64,000 nt of DNA from Pirellula sp. (GCA_013822735.1 PNKZ01000015.1:62001-126000); one strand, 5' to 3'. Positions 26,663 to 35,484 are shown, numbered from the stretch's first letter. Program-made: numbers and translations. Notes: generated by a model not told the origin, from the sequence alone.

Positions 26663-28966
26663 CTAGTGCAGGTTGTCGCCTTCCGTCGGCGCGGCGGGGG
26701 GCGTGAGCTCCAGAAGCGGCGTGCCGACGCGCAGAGTTACCGGTGCGGCCGGCGGAGGCGAAGCCGGCGCCGTGGTGGGCGGCAGGGCAACGATCGCTTG
26801 TTCTGCCGCGGGCTCCAATTGAACAGACGGGGCCGGACCGGTGATGTGCTTCCATTCGCCGGATACGGCAGACGCGGCGACGGTGGGTCGCCCGACGCTT
26901 TTAGCCGGTTCGGGTACAGCCGACGGTTCGACGTTAGCGGCCTGTTGAACGTTTGCAACGGATTCTTCGTACTGCGCCGGTTGCACGACCGGCTTCGCGG
27001 CCGGAACTTCTTCCAATACCGGCAACAACATCGCCTGAGAACCGGTAACTTTTCGGCCCGGCGACAGAATGTAGTTAATCGGCCCGACCTTGAGCAGCGA
27101 TCGCGAGTTACGCGGCGCATCGAGATAGGCTTTCTCGGCCCAAGGCCCTTCGGCCATGTCGACGCCGTTGTACTGCAGAAGCGTCCCGGCTTCGAACTGC
27201 ACGTTCTTCAGGGAGATTGCGTGTTCGACGCGAGCCCGATGGAAGCGAATGTCGGCATCGGCGGCCATGCGCTGCGCTTCGAGCAAGTAGTCGAGCGTCG
27301 CTTGATCGGCATCGAACGCGGCTTGGGTCGCCATCACTTGTTGAAATGCGGCCGTGCGTCTGTTGAGCGTCGTCTGGACGACGAACTGCGTTCGATCCAC
27401 TTCGGCCGCGGCCGTGCTTAAGTCGTGGACGACTTGCCGTTCCATTTCATGCAGCAGCGCCCGCTCGCGCGAGAGCTGCCACTGCGCGCTCTTCACGGCG
27501 GCATGACCGCGACGGAACCCAAGCGGCACGTTGAGCTCGGCGCCCAGTTGCCATTCTTGGAATTTGCCGCCGAAGAGCGTGTCTAACGCCGAACCGAACG
27601 GAATCGGCGGTCCGCCGGCAAGATCGTCGCCGAAACCGCGCCACCGATAACGACCGATCGTATCGAGCTGCGGCAACAGGAAGTTGCGCGAGGCGACGAG
27701 CTCCAACTCGCGGCGTTTGACGATCCACCGTTGCCGACGCAGTTCGACGCGTCGCGCCAACGACTCGGCCACGAGCGGCTGCCAATCGAATTTCACGGGT
27801 ACGGTCGTCGGCTCGTCGAGCGGACGCAGGAGTTCGCCGTCGCCGATCGGAAGTCCGATCAGCAAGCGTAGTCGGCGTTCGCAAACCTGCACGCCGCCGT
27901 TGCCGCGAAACGTGCCGCCGCTGGAGCCGTTGTTCATGCGCGTACCGTCGAGCGGAGTGCCGGCCAGCGCGTTTTGCACTTCTTCTTCGAAGCGGAAGAA
28001 CTGCTCGCGGGCCTGAGCTTCCTTTTCCGCCTCACCGCCCCGACGACCGGTGTCGTACAACGAGCGCACTTTACGCCAAGTTTCTAAGCCTGTGTTGCGA
28101 GCGACCAGCTTGGCGTCGAGATCGCGATAGGCGTAATAGAGATCCCAGTAAGCGTTTTCCGTTTCGCTGAGTAGCCCGCGCACGCCGGTTTCCAATTCGG
28201 CGAGGCTTACGTCGGTGTTCATCCGCGCGATGAGTACGCCGTTGTAAACGCCCGGCGTCGCCCCGGGCCCGGCAATGCGGTTGAAATCGACGCCTGCGCC
28301 CTGCAACAGCGGATGGCGGAATTCCGTTTCGATATTGGAGTTCCATGCGCTGGGAAAGAGATTGCCCGGCGCATTGTTCGCGTCGTAGTCGGTGAAGTTT
28401 CGCACGCTGAGTTGCGTTCCGTCGGCGGTGCGCTTCGTGAGCTGGTTCTGAAACACGTACGCATCTTGTTGCAAAAGACGCGTGCCGCCGCCGAAGAATT
28501 GGTTGTTCAGCGCGCGATCGTTTTTCTCAAAGAACGCCGAGCTTGCAAACGACGTGTCGAACGCGCTCAAGGCCGCTTCCGGCCCGAAGCGCGGATCGGT
28601 TTCTTGAATTGCCGGGTTGTAAACCGAACTATACGCCTGCGGCGATCGCAACATCTGCCCGCCGAGATCTCGCAGTACTTTGGCATTGGCGAGCGCGATT
28701 CGCATGGCTTCTTCCAGCGACAGGTCGCGGAAGTTCATCGGCTCGACGCTCGCCAACGACAGCGGCGCCGGCGTGGAGAGCAAATCATCACTCGTCGGCG
28801 TACGGACATCCGCGTATTCGATGGTCGTCGCCGTCGCACGCCAACCCGCGTTATGGATTGACGAAAACCGGCTCTGGAGATTTTCGCGCGTATTGCAGCC
28901 GGGCAATAGGGCGACGATCGCCCCAATCACCACGATTCTGCGTCGTGCGTCTTGTTTCCAGTTCAA
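26663..28966 (-). CDS. TolC-like outer-membrane efflux lipoprotein
   Basis: A TolC/OEP-family protein of about 767 residues that should form an outer-membrane channel tunnel. The OEP repeats are visible in LEEAMRIALANAKVL near the N-terminus and in QWQLGAELNVPLGFRRGHAAV and RERALLHEMERQV later. A lipoprotein signal fits TTG 28966: an Arg-rich start, hydrophobic VVIGAIVALL and LLPGC. AAGGA lies about nine bases upstream of that TTG. The frame could also begin at ATG 29032, without such support. The final roughly 120 residues are a low-complexity Pro/Ala/Val tail beyond the OEP domain. It is divergent from the HlyD-type cluster at 29203 and is the probable outer-membrane partner. Confidence 0.85.
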   Translation of the reverse strand: MNWKQDARRRIVVIGAIVALLPGCNTRENLQSRFSSIHNAGWRATATTIEYADVRTPTSDDLLSTPAPLSLASVEPMNFRDLSLEEAMRIALANAKVLRDLGGQMLRSPQAYSSVYNPAIQETDPRFGPEAALSAFDTSFASSAFFEKNDRALNNQFFGGGTRLLQQDAYVFQNQLTKRTADGTQLSVRNFTDYDANNAPGNLFPSAWNSNIETEFRHPLLQGAGVDFNRIAGPGATPGVYNGVLIARMNTDVSLAELETGVRGLLSETENAYWDLYYAYRDLDAKLVARNTGLETWRKVRSLYDTGRRGGEAEKEAQAREQFFRFEEEVQNALAGTPLDGTRMNNGSSGGTFRGNGGVQVCERRLRLLIGLPIGDGELLRPLDEPTTVPVKFDWQPLVAESLARRVELRRQRWIVKRRELELVASRNFLLPQLDTIGRYRWRGFGDDLAGGPPIPFGSALDTLFGGKFQEWQLGAELNVPLGFRRGHAAVKSAQWQLSRERALLHEMERQVVHDLSTAAAEVDRTQFVVQTTLNRRTAAFQQVMATQAAFDADQATLDYLLEAQRMAADADIRFHRARVEHAISLKNVQFEAGTLLQYNGVDMAEGPWAEKAYLDAPRNSRSLLKVGPINYILSPGRKVTGSQAMLLPVLEEVPAAKPVVQPAQYEESVANVQQAANVEPSAVPEPAKSVGRPTVAASAVSGEWKHITGPAPSVQLEPAAEQAIVALPPTTAPASPPPAAPVTLRVGTPLLELTPPAAPTEGDNLH

Positions 28967-29202
28967 GATTCTCGTCCTTGGGCGCCCTGAATGAAAGCAG
29001 CGTCGGCGTTGGTCGACTTTTACGCATTTCATGCGCTAGGGGATTCATCGGACCGCACGATCGACATAAGCATTAATTTCGTCAAATTCAGAAAGGTCGA
29101 CGCAAATTGCCAATGCCAGCTGCCGTTTTCCAGGGGCTTCACACTCATCGAACGCGCGAAAGCATGCGGGAAGAAATGCCTGCGAGGATATACTGAGAGG
29201 CT

Positions 29203-31218
29203 ATGCTTCCTCCCCTCGAACACGCAGGCACCGCCGGCACCTGGGACGCTCTCGACCACCTCATCGATGAGTTGGTGGTGTGGAGCCGTACATCTGCGGC
29301 GCCACAGACGTTCTATCGCGAAATGTTGCGACGCGTCATCGAGGCGCTCGCGGCCCGTGGCGCGTGCGTATGGGAAGCCGAGCCGAGCGGCGCTTTGCTT
29401 CGCGCGCACTTTACCGCCGATTCGCACGGGCCCCCCTCAGACGATCCGACGCGCTTTCAACGGTTCGCTCCGGCGGTCGATTGGGCGTTGTCGCATTGCG
29501 AGGCATTGGCGCTAGCGCCCGATGCGGAATCGGACGATCGTTCACTCCCGCCCAACTGCTCCGACTCTTTACTTTTTGTCCAACCGTTCGTCGTCGACGA
29601 CGCCCCGTTGGGAGTGATTCTTGTCGAGCAACGCCCCAACTTAGAGCCTGATGCGCGGCGCGGGGCACTGCGCCTCTTAGCGACCATTGCCGATCTCACG
29701 GCTGATTATCATCGCAATCGTCAGCGCGCTTTATTCCAACGACGCGCGGCGGAAGCCGGCGAGTTAGAAGCCCTGCTCACCGCTTTGCATGCGGAAATCG
29801 ACGTTCGCGCAGTCGCCTACGCGGCGGCTCACGAAGGTCGCCGCTGGTGTAACGTGGATCGCGTCGCAGTACTTTCCCTGGAGCACAAGGCGGCCCGCCT
29901 GTTGGCCGTCGGCGGCGTGGAATCCGTCGATCGCCGCGCAGAAAGTGTCCGAAAACTCGAACAACTCGCAACATTGGTCGCAGCGCAACGTCGCCCGTTG
30001 CGCTATCCAGATCAAGCGACGTCTCCCCCGGCGCCGCAAGTAGCACAAGCCCTGGCCGACTACGTCGAGGCCGCCGAGCCTCGATCGCTTGAAATCGCGA
30101 TCCTGGAGCGCGCTTCGGAAGCAATCGAATCGCCGATCGGCTTGTTGGTCCTCGAGCAATTTGGCCCCGAAACGTCGGGCCTCTCCGACGACTCCTTGCT
30201 CGCCGAGCGACTGGAGACTCTCCGTCGCCATACCGGCGTCGCCCTCGCCAACGCGCTGGAAATCGAACGAATACCGTTGCAGCGCTTTTGGCGGGCACTA
30301 TCCAACAACCGTAACGTCGTATCGCGCCGCCTCGGCAAGGCTGCCGCCGCCTGCGCCGCCGTCGCTTTGCTTTGCGGCGCCACTTTCCTCATCCCGGCCC
30401 GTCTTACGGTTGAAGCCGCCGGCAAATTGCAGCCCAGCGCACGGCGCGACATCTACGCCCCGCTCGACGGCATCGTCGAAGAGATCCTCGTCCGGCACGG
30501 CGATTTCGTCACGGCCGAGATGCCGCTCCTGAGCCTTCGCAAGCCGGAATTAGAACTCGAACAGGCGCGCGTGTTAGGCGAGTTGCAAACCGCTGAACGT
30601 CGTCTTTCGGCCTTGCGCGCGAATCGTACGTCGGGCACCGCTGCGGATGCCGTCGAGCGTCGCCGTCGCCAAGAACTTGCCGCGGAAGAAGAACAGCTCA
30701 AGCAAGCAATCGCCGGGTCTCAGGAGCAGCTTCGGCTTCTCACACTACAGCAATCGGAACTCATCGTACGTTCTCCGATAGCCGGACGCGTAACGACCTG
30801 GGACCCCGAACGGTTGCTGGCAGGTCGTCCGGTTGCTCGGGGCGACGCACTTTTACACATTGCCGACGAATCCGGGCCTTGGACCTTGGAGCTTGACGTA
30901 CCACAACAAGGGTACGACGACGTCGCCCGCGCGCTTCGCGGCGGTGCGGAACCGCCGGTCGTGGAGTTCGTCGTCGCCACACGGCCCGAGCAAACGCACA
31001 TAGGCAAACTCGTTCGCCTAGCCGAAGCGGCTGAAACATCGGCTGACGAAGGTACGCGTTTGGCCGGCATCGCGGAGTTCCATCGCGCCGATGTAGCCGA
31101 TGAAATCCGTCGCCCGGGCACATCTGTTTCTGCCAAGATCGATTGCGGTTCCAGTTCGCTCGGCAGCGTGTCGACGCGCGACCTTCTCTACTATCTGCGA
31201 ACTCGGTGGTGGTTCTAA
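29203..31218 (+). CDS. GAF-GAF-membrane-HlyD fusion adaptor
   Basis: A 671-residue inner-membrane protein of unusual layout. Residues about 20-165 and 188-355 look like two GAF-type sensory domains, the second ending IGLLVLEQF. A single membrane segment (AAAACAAVALLCGATFLI) is near 379-400. It is followed by a HlyD/membrane-fusion region: the biotinyl-lipoyl half-motif YAPLDGIVEEILVRHGD, a coiled coil rich in Glu/Gln/Arg, and RSPIAGRVTTW. This puts ligand sensing in the cytoplasm and an adaptor in the periplasm. It is two bases upstream of the next HlyD gene. A divergent TolC gene completes the pair. Ligand and cargo are unknown. The start ATG 29203 follows GAGAGG. Confidence 0.82.
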   Translation: MLPPLEHAGTAGTWDALDHLIDELVVWSRTSAAPQTFYREMLRRVIEALAARGACVWEAEPSGALLRAHFTADSHGPPSDDPTRFQRFAPAVDWALSHCEALALAPDAESDDRSLPPNCSDSLLFVQPFVVDDAPLGVILVEQRPNLEPDARRGALRLLATIADLTADYHRNRQRALFQRRAAEAGELEALLTALHAEIDVRAVAYAAAHEGRRWCNVDRVAVLSLEHKAARLLAVGGVESVDRRAESVRKLEQLATLVAAQRRPLRYPDQATSPPAPQVAQALADYVEAAEPRSLEIAILERASEAIESPIGLLVLEQFGPETSGLSDDSLLAERLETLRRHTGVALANALEIERIPLQRFWRALSNNRNVVSRRLGKAAAACAAVALLCGATFLIPARLTVEAAGKLQPSARRDIYAPLDGIVEEILVRHGDFVTAEMPLLSLRKPELELEQARVLGELQTAERRLSALRANRTSGTAADAVERRRRQELAAEEEQLKQAIAGSQEQLRLLTLQQSELIVRSPIAGRVTTWDPERLLAGRPVARGDALLHIADESGPWTLELDVPQQGYDDVARALRGGAEPPVVEFVVATRPEQTHIGKLVRLAEAAETSADEGTRLAGIAEFHRADVADEIRRPGTSVSAKIDCGSSSLGSVSTRDLLYYLRTRWWF

Positions 31219-31220
31219 CC

Positions 31221-32147
31221 ATGATTTCGCCTTCGACCCGCCGATTGTACCTGACGCTCTCGCCGGCCGTTTGGTCGTTATCGTTTCTCGCCGCGACTGC
31301 CGCCGCCGCCGAACCAGCTTCGCTTCATGTGCCTGACGCCGTCGTGACGCTCAGCGAACAAATCGAAGTCCCGGCACGCAGCGCGGGCGTGTTGGCGACA
31401 ATGAACGTTCGCGAGGGGGACGTCGTCAAAGCAGGTCAAGTTGCGGGCGTCATGGACGATGCCGACGCTCGTCTCGCCGTCGCCAAGGCCGAAACGGAAG
31501 CGGCAATCGCTCGCGCCGAAGCAGACAACAAACTGAAAGCGCTCGCCGCCGAAAAGGCCGCCGCCGCCGCCAAGGCAGAACTGCAGCGCGCCCTCGAGTC
31601 GGGCGAGAAATACGCCAAGAGCGTTTCGCAATCGGAGCTCGATCGCCTGCGCCTTCAGGCGGATAAGGGCTCGCTCGAACATCAACAAGCCGAACACGAA
31701 CGAAGTCAGGCACAACTCACGGCGCGCATCAAAGCGAATGAGTTGGATGCGGCACGTCGCAAGCTCGAACTACACCGCATCACGGCCCCCGCTTCCGGCA
31801 TGGTGGTCGACGTGCGCAAACATGTCGGCGAATGGGTCGAGCCCGGCATGCCGGTGTTGCGCATCGTGCGCATGGATCCGCTACGCGTCGAAGCGTTTGT
31901 TTCGGCGGCCGACGCCGTGGGGCTGCGTCCCGGCTGCGACGCTTCGTTTCAAATCGCCGCAGGCGGCGCGACGGATCGGGTCGCCGGCAAGCTCTCGTTT
32001 ATCAGTCCCGAGATCGACCCGATTAACGGCCAAGTGCGCATTTGGGTCGATTTGCCCAATGCCGACGGAACGCTTCGGCCTGGCCTGCAAGGAACGCTGG
32101 TGATCACTCCGGCCGGCAAGCTCGCTCCGGTCGACGGAGCGCGCTAA
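31221..32147 (+). CDS. Periplasmic adaptor (HlyD/RND membrane-fusion family)
   Basis: A 308-residue adaptor with an N-terminal signal peptide ending near TAAAAEP. The order is the usual one: a first lipoyl half (VPARSAGVLATMNVREGD), a long Ala/Glu/Lys coiled coil, the second lipoyl half (RITAPASGMVVDV), and a beta-barrel region (DPLRVEAFVSAADAV, then GKLSFISPEIDPINGQVRI). Such adaptors connect an inner-membrane pump to a TolC channel. No RND pump or ABC ATPase is in this cluster; the neighbours are a GAF-HlyD and an M50-HlyD protein instead. The stop overlaps the next ATG in TAATG. The frame begins at ATG 31221, two bases after the upstream stop. Confidence 0.87.
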   Translation: MISPSTRRLYLTLSPAVWSLSFLAATAAAAEPASLHVPDAVVTLSEQIEVPARSAGVLATMNVREGDVVKAGQVAGVMDDADARLAVAKAETEAAIARAEADNKLKALAAEKAAAAAKAELQRALESGEKYAKSVSQSELDRLRLQADKGSLEHQQAEHERSQAQLTARIKANELDAARRKLELHRITAPASGMVVDVRKHVGEWVEPGMPVLRIVRMDPLRVEAFVSAADAVGLRPGCDASFQIAAGGATDRVAGKLSFISPEIDPINGQVRIWVDLPNADGTLRPGLQGTLVITPAGKLAPVDGAR

Positions 32148-34381
32148 TGGCGACGGTCGCGACGCCTTACTCTTTCGCATCGCAGCCGTGGCTCGCACGT
32201 CGCGCCGATTTGAAGATCCGCCCCGCGCCGACGGCGGCCGCCGCATGGCTCGTCGAAGACCCCGCCGCATCACGCTATTTCGAACTATCCGCCGACGAAT
32301 ACTTTTTGCTGCGGCAGTTCGACGGACGTTCCTCCCCCACGGACATTTGCACTCGCTACGAGCGCGCCTTCGCTCCCCGCCGCCTTGACGACGCTCAACT
32401 CGACGAGTTCGCGACGCGACTTTATCACCAAGGGTTGCTCGTTTCCACCGCGACCGGACAAGGCGAGGTACTGCGTCGCCGCGCTACGGAAACGGCTCGC
32501 ACCGCGCGACGACGCGCGCTGCTCAACCCGCTCGCGATTCGCTTGCCGGGAGTCGACCCCGCGCCGATTCTGTCGCGCATTGCTCCCGCCTGCGACTGGA
32601 TGTTTTCACGCACCTTCCTCCTGCTTGCGATGCTGCTCGCCGTCGCTGCCGTCGGCATCGCCGTTCTTCGTTCCGACTTGCTGCTCCGGGAATTGCGTGC
32701 GGCGACCGCCGCGTTTCATCCGAGCATGCTGCTCAGCTTGGCACTCGTCACTGCCGGCGCCAAAGTGATACACGAGCTCGCTCACGCCGTGGCCTGCCGT
32801 AAACTCGGCGGAAATTGCCGCGAAATCGGCGTGCTGCTGTTGGTGGGCGTGCCTTGCCTCTATTGCGACGTCACTTCCGTTTGGATGATTCCCGAGCGCT
32901 GGAAGCGGGCTGTCGTCGGCGCGGCGGGAATCTTCGCCGAGCTGTTCCTTGCGGCAGTCGCCATCTTGCTGTGGAACGCGAGCGCACCCGGACTGTTTCA
33001 CGACGTCTGTCTGCAACTGGTTGTGGTCTGTTCCGTGGCCACGGTGCTGTTTAACGGTAACCCGCTCTTGCGCTACGACGGTTATTTCATCCTCACAGAC
33101 CTTGTCGGCACATCGAATTTAGGGGAGCGCTCCGAGACTGTGCTCGGGACGCTCCTGCGGCAGTGTTACTGTGGTGACTCGGAGAATGCTGAGATAGGAC
33201 CGCTTCCGGCTCGCCCCTGGCTTTGGGCCGGCTATGCTTTCGCATCGATTATCTATCGCACGGCGCTTACCGTCTTGGTGTGGTGGTTCTTGCGCACGGC
33301 GCTACGCCCTCTCGGGCTCACCGTCGTGGCCGATGCCGTTTTGGCGCTATCGCTCGTCGGGATGGTCGTGATCCCGCTCCGACGAACGACCAGCGCTATA
33401 CGACAAGGACTACTAAACGGACGCATCGATGGGAGGCGCCTCGGCGTGCGAAGCCTCGCGACCAGTTTGCTTTTGGCAGGCGCATTGCTTTGGCCCTGGC
33501 CGCACCGTGTCGCCGCTCCCGCCGTCGCGCACGTGCGAGAGGGGCGCCACCTTTTCATTGCGACGCCCGGCAAGATTGTCTCCTCCAAGCAGTTGGGAGA
33601 TGTCGTAGATGCCGGAGAATCGGTCGCAACACTTGTAAACCTGGATATCGAACGTGAGGCTTCTCAAGCGCGAAGCGAGGCGGCACAACGTCATGCGGCG
33701 GTCGACCACCTTGAGAGCCGACGTGTCGATGACCCTGCTGCAGGTGACGAACTTCCCGCAGCTCGGCAAGCAGCCGCGGCGGCCGACGACCGTGTGCGTC
33801 TGAGTCAGAAGGAACTCGCCCGTTTGGTGATTCGGTCACCCGTCGCGGGAACCGTGCTCCCCTTACCCCAAGCGCTGGCGAATCTAGGCGAGGACCCGCA
33901 ACGCAACTCGGCGAACGAACTCGACTCGTCGCCACTCGCACCGCGCAATCACGGTCGATACCTGGCGGCGGGGACGCCCCTTTGCACGGTGGGCGATGCC
34001 CAAAAACGTGAGGCCGTCCTCGTCGTCGACGAGCGCGACGTTGAATTCGTGCAGACGGATGCCGACGTCCGTTGTCAGTTCGACGCAACCGGCACGCGGA
34101 TCTGGCACGGCCGGGTTATCGAATCTACGGCCATGCGCGACACGAACATTCCGCCGGAAGTTGCCGCCGCCGGACACTTGGCGTTGGAAGCCGCGCCCGG
34201 CGGCTCGCGTCGGCCCACGGCAGAGTATTTTTTGGTACGTGTCGCAATTGAAGATGATGCCGGCCTGATCCCGATCGGAGCAGTGGGGCAAGCGCGGATT
34301 GATGCCGGCGGACAATCGCTCGCAGCCCGCGGAATGCGATTTCTCAGCGAAACGTTCCGAATGCAGTCTCCGGCCCGTTGA
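32147..34381 (+). CDS. PqqD-like / M50 site-2-protease-like / HlyD fusion membrane protein
   Basis: A 744-residue three-part protein. Residues about 25-95 match a PqqD-like winged helix (FELSADEYFLLRQFDGR, later FATRLYHQGLLV), a fold that binds peptides. The centre is an M50-type intramembrane protease with several hydrophobic helices: zinc motif HELAH at 209-213, and NPLLRYDG at 305-312, where D311 is the likely third ligand. From about 470 a lipoyl/HlyD-like region follows (HLFIATPGKIVSSKQLGD, RLVIRSPVAGTVLPL). It overlaps the upstream adaptor by one base (TAATG) and ends 31 bases before a convergent small gene. Intramembrane cleavage is inferred from intact motifs. Both peptide binding and cargo are hypotheses. 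Confidence 0.85.
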   Translation: MATVATPYSFASQPWLARRADLKIRPAPTAAAAWLVEDPAASRYFELSADEYFLLRQFDGRSSPTDICTRYERAFAPRRLDDAQLDEFATRLYHQGLLVSTATGQGEVLRRRATETARTARRRALLNPLAIRLPGVDPAPILSRIAPACDWMFSRTFLLLAMLLAVAAVGIAVLRSDLLLRELRAATAAFHPSMLLSLALVTAGAKVIHELAHAVACRKLGGNCREIGVLLLVGVPCLYCDVTSVWMIPERWKRAVVGAAGIFAELFLAAVAILLWNASAPGLFHDVCLQLVVVCSVATVLFNGNPLLRYDGYFILTDLVGTSNLGERSETVLGTLLRQCYCGDSENAEIGPLPARPWLWAGYAFASIIYRTALTVLVWWFLRTALRPLGLTVVADAVLALSLVGMVVIPLRRTTSAIRQGLLNGRIDGRRLGVRSLATSLLLAGALLWPWPHRVAAPAVAHVREGRHLFIATPGKIVSSKQLGDVVDAGESVATLVNLDIEREASQARSEAAQRHAAVDHLESRRVDDPAAGDELPAARQAAAAADDRVRLSQKELARLVIRSPVAGTVLPLPQALANLGEDPQRNSANELDSSPLAPRNHGRYLAAGTPLCTVGDAQKREAVLVVDERDVEFVQTDADVRCQFDATGTRIWHGRVIESTAMRDTNIPPEVAAAGHLALEAAPGGSRRPTAEYFLVRVAIEDDAGLIPIGAVGQARIDAGGQSLAARGMRFLSETFRMQSPAR

Positions 34382-34412
34382 TCGAGCAACATCCACGTGG
34401 CGGCGGTTCGCG

Positions 34413-35024
34413 TTAGTAGCGAGGGCAACGCGTGCCGCTGCTGCCCGGGCGACCGTATCCCAACGAGTAGACGCACTCACGCGGCGGGTGAACCAACATC
34501 TTCGCGGGCAACAGCGCCGTATCGGCGGCAAACTGTACGCCCGAGGCAATCGGCTGCATCAACCCGAAGTTGGCGCCGTAGCGTTCCACGTAGCGTTGTT
34601 CGAAATAGAGCGGGCGATGCACCATATTAGATGCTTGCCAGAAGTACATGGAGTCGGCATAGCCGCGTTGCACTTCGCGCCCTCCGACCGTTTCGGGGGG
34701 CGCGGAAGCAGGCGCGGCAACATTAGCGGGAACTTCTCCCGACAACCGAATGTTGACGGAGATATCCCGTAGCGGCTTCACAGCCGGCGCGTTGGGGTCG
34801 GACTGCGGCGCCGGTATGCTGTCGACTGCAACTTCCTGTTGCGGGACGACTTCAATCGTAGGAGCCGGCGACGCCAATCTGTTCGAATTTTGGGGATCGG
34901 CCGCCATCGCGGCTCCCAACCAAATCATGGCGGCACATTGCGTCGCGACAGCCGCCCAGCGTCCCATCGCAAAACCGCGACGTCGCAAGACCGTGCTCCC
35001 GGCGAATCGGCTTGTAGCGTTCAT
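34413..35024 (-). CDS. Small secreted planctomycete protein with CxYSLGYxRPG-type C-terminus
   Basis: A 203-residue exported protein. The signal segment is MGRWAAVATQCAAMIWLGAAMAAD within an N-terminus starting at ATG 35024. A Pro/Ala/Val linker follows. The C-terminal 70 residues contain RPLYFEQRYVERYG, a helical FGLMQPIASG segment and a final CVYSLGYGRPGSSG. I recognise this last pattern as recurring in planctomycete secreted proteins of unknown function. It lies between the M50-HlyD gene (convergent) and the giant surface-protein gene (divergent). Proximity suggests a link, but none is shown. The frame upstream to 35192 looks non-coding. Confidence 0.72.
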   Translation of the reverse strand: MNATSRFAGSTVLRRRGFAMGRWAAVATQCAAMIWLGAAMAADPQNSNRLASPAPTIEVVPQQEVAVDSIPAPQSDPNAPAVKPLRDISVNIRLSGEVPANVAAPASAPPETVGGREVQRGYADSMYFWQASNMVHRPLYFEQRYVERYGANFGLMQPIASGVQFAADTALLPAKMLVHPPRECVYSLGYGRPGSSGTRCPRY

Positions 35025-35349
35025 TCGGGCAATCCTACGTTTAGCGATGACACCGGTTCGACGCGAGATAACGGTTGCTAGGGCAAGGTATCGTCGCCGC
35101 ATAATCGTTGCGTCGAACAAACGTGCGATCGAGCGTAAGACCGATACGACGGCTTTAGACGGCACAATCGGTACAACGCGAACGTGTTGCACGAAAACGC
35201 CGTGTTTTGCGTCGTGATGCCGGCAAATCCCGGGGTAATTGCAGGGGTATTCTGCACCTCACGTCGAATTCCGGCCCTTTGTTGCGCCCGACAATCGCCA
35301 AAGATTGACACCCCCGCAAAGGCTGGAAACAATGGAAACTCACGGGCGG

Positions 35350-35388
35350 CGCAGCGTCCGGCCCCTGCGTTCTGCAAAGGCGCGGGGC
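35350..35388 (+). promoter_or_regulatory. Mutually exclusive hairpins in the giant-gene leader
   Basis: CGCAG (35350-35354) can pair with CTGCG (35365-35369). The same CTGCG region, as GCCCC-T-GCG (35361-35369), can instead pair with CGC-GGGGC (35381-35388). The two foldings exclude each other, as in attenuators or riboswitches. No U-tract follows. The pairing is seen; regulation is inference. Confidence 0.35.
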
Positions 35389-35418
35389 GGTAACGGAGAG
35401 AGTTTCGATCCCCCCTTC

Positions 35419-35452
35419 CCCGGCTTGGTGAAACAGGGCTAGTTTCGCCGGG
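35419..35452 (+). promoter_or_regulatory. Two-tier hairpin 32 bases before the giant-gene start
   Basis: CCCGGC (35419-35424) pairs with GCCGGG (35447-35452). Inside it, GAAAC (35430-35434) pairs with GTTTC (35442-35446), with a five-base bulge on one side and a seven-base loop. That is 11 base pairs in an ordered stem upstream of the start at 35485. A leader-RNA structure is plausible. Confidence 0.42.
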
Positions 35453-35458
35453 CTGTAG

Positions 35459-35476
35459 CGCGCAAGCGCTTACGCG
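35459..35476. promoter_or_regulatory. 18-bp imperfect palindrome next to the giant-gene start
   Basis: CGCGCAAGC (35459-35467) and GCTTACGCG (35468-35476) match as inverted repeats at eight of nine positions, with a perfect AAGCGCTT core. It ends eight bases before the ATG at 35485, where an operator or an occluded ribosome-binding site would be. Function is inferred. Confidence 0.33.
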
Positions 35477-35484
35477 ACGCCACT

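Larger units (their letters stand above)
35025..35484. other. 460-base divergent spacer with structured leader
   Basis: This gene-free stretch separates the small secreted protein from the giant surface-protein gene. Its left half shows no convincing gene or tRNA. Its right half (35350-35476) holds several inverted repeats listed separately. I saw no clear sigma-70 promoter and assign none. Confidence 0.5.

Noticed and set aside
34409..34432. CGCGTT/AACGCG inverted repeat at the end of the M50-HlyD gene and small secreted gene
   Set aside because: Only six base pairs with a 12-base loop, overlapping a stop codon; too weak to call a terminator.
35300..35350. CGCAAAGGCTGGAAAC stretch resembling part of a class I c-di-GMP riboswitch
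   Set aside because: Only a short string matches; the other conserved parts of that aptamer are missing.
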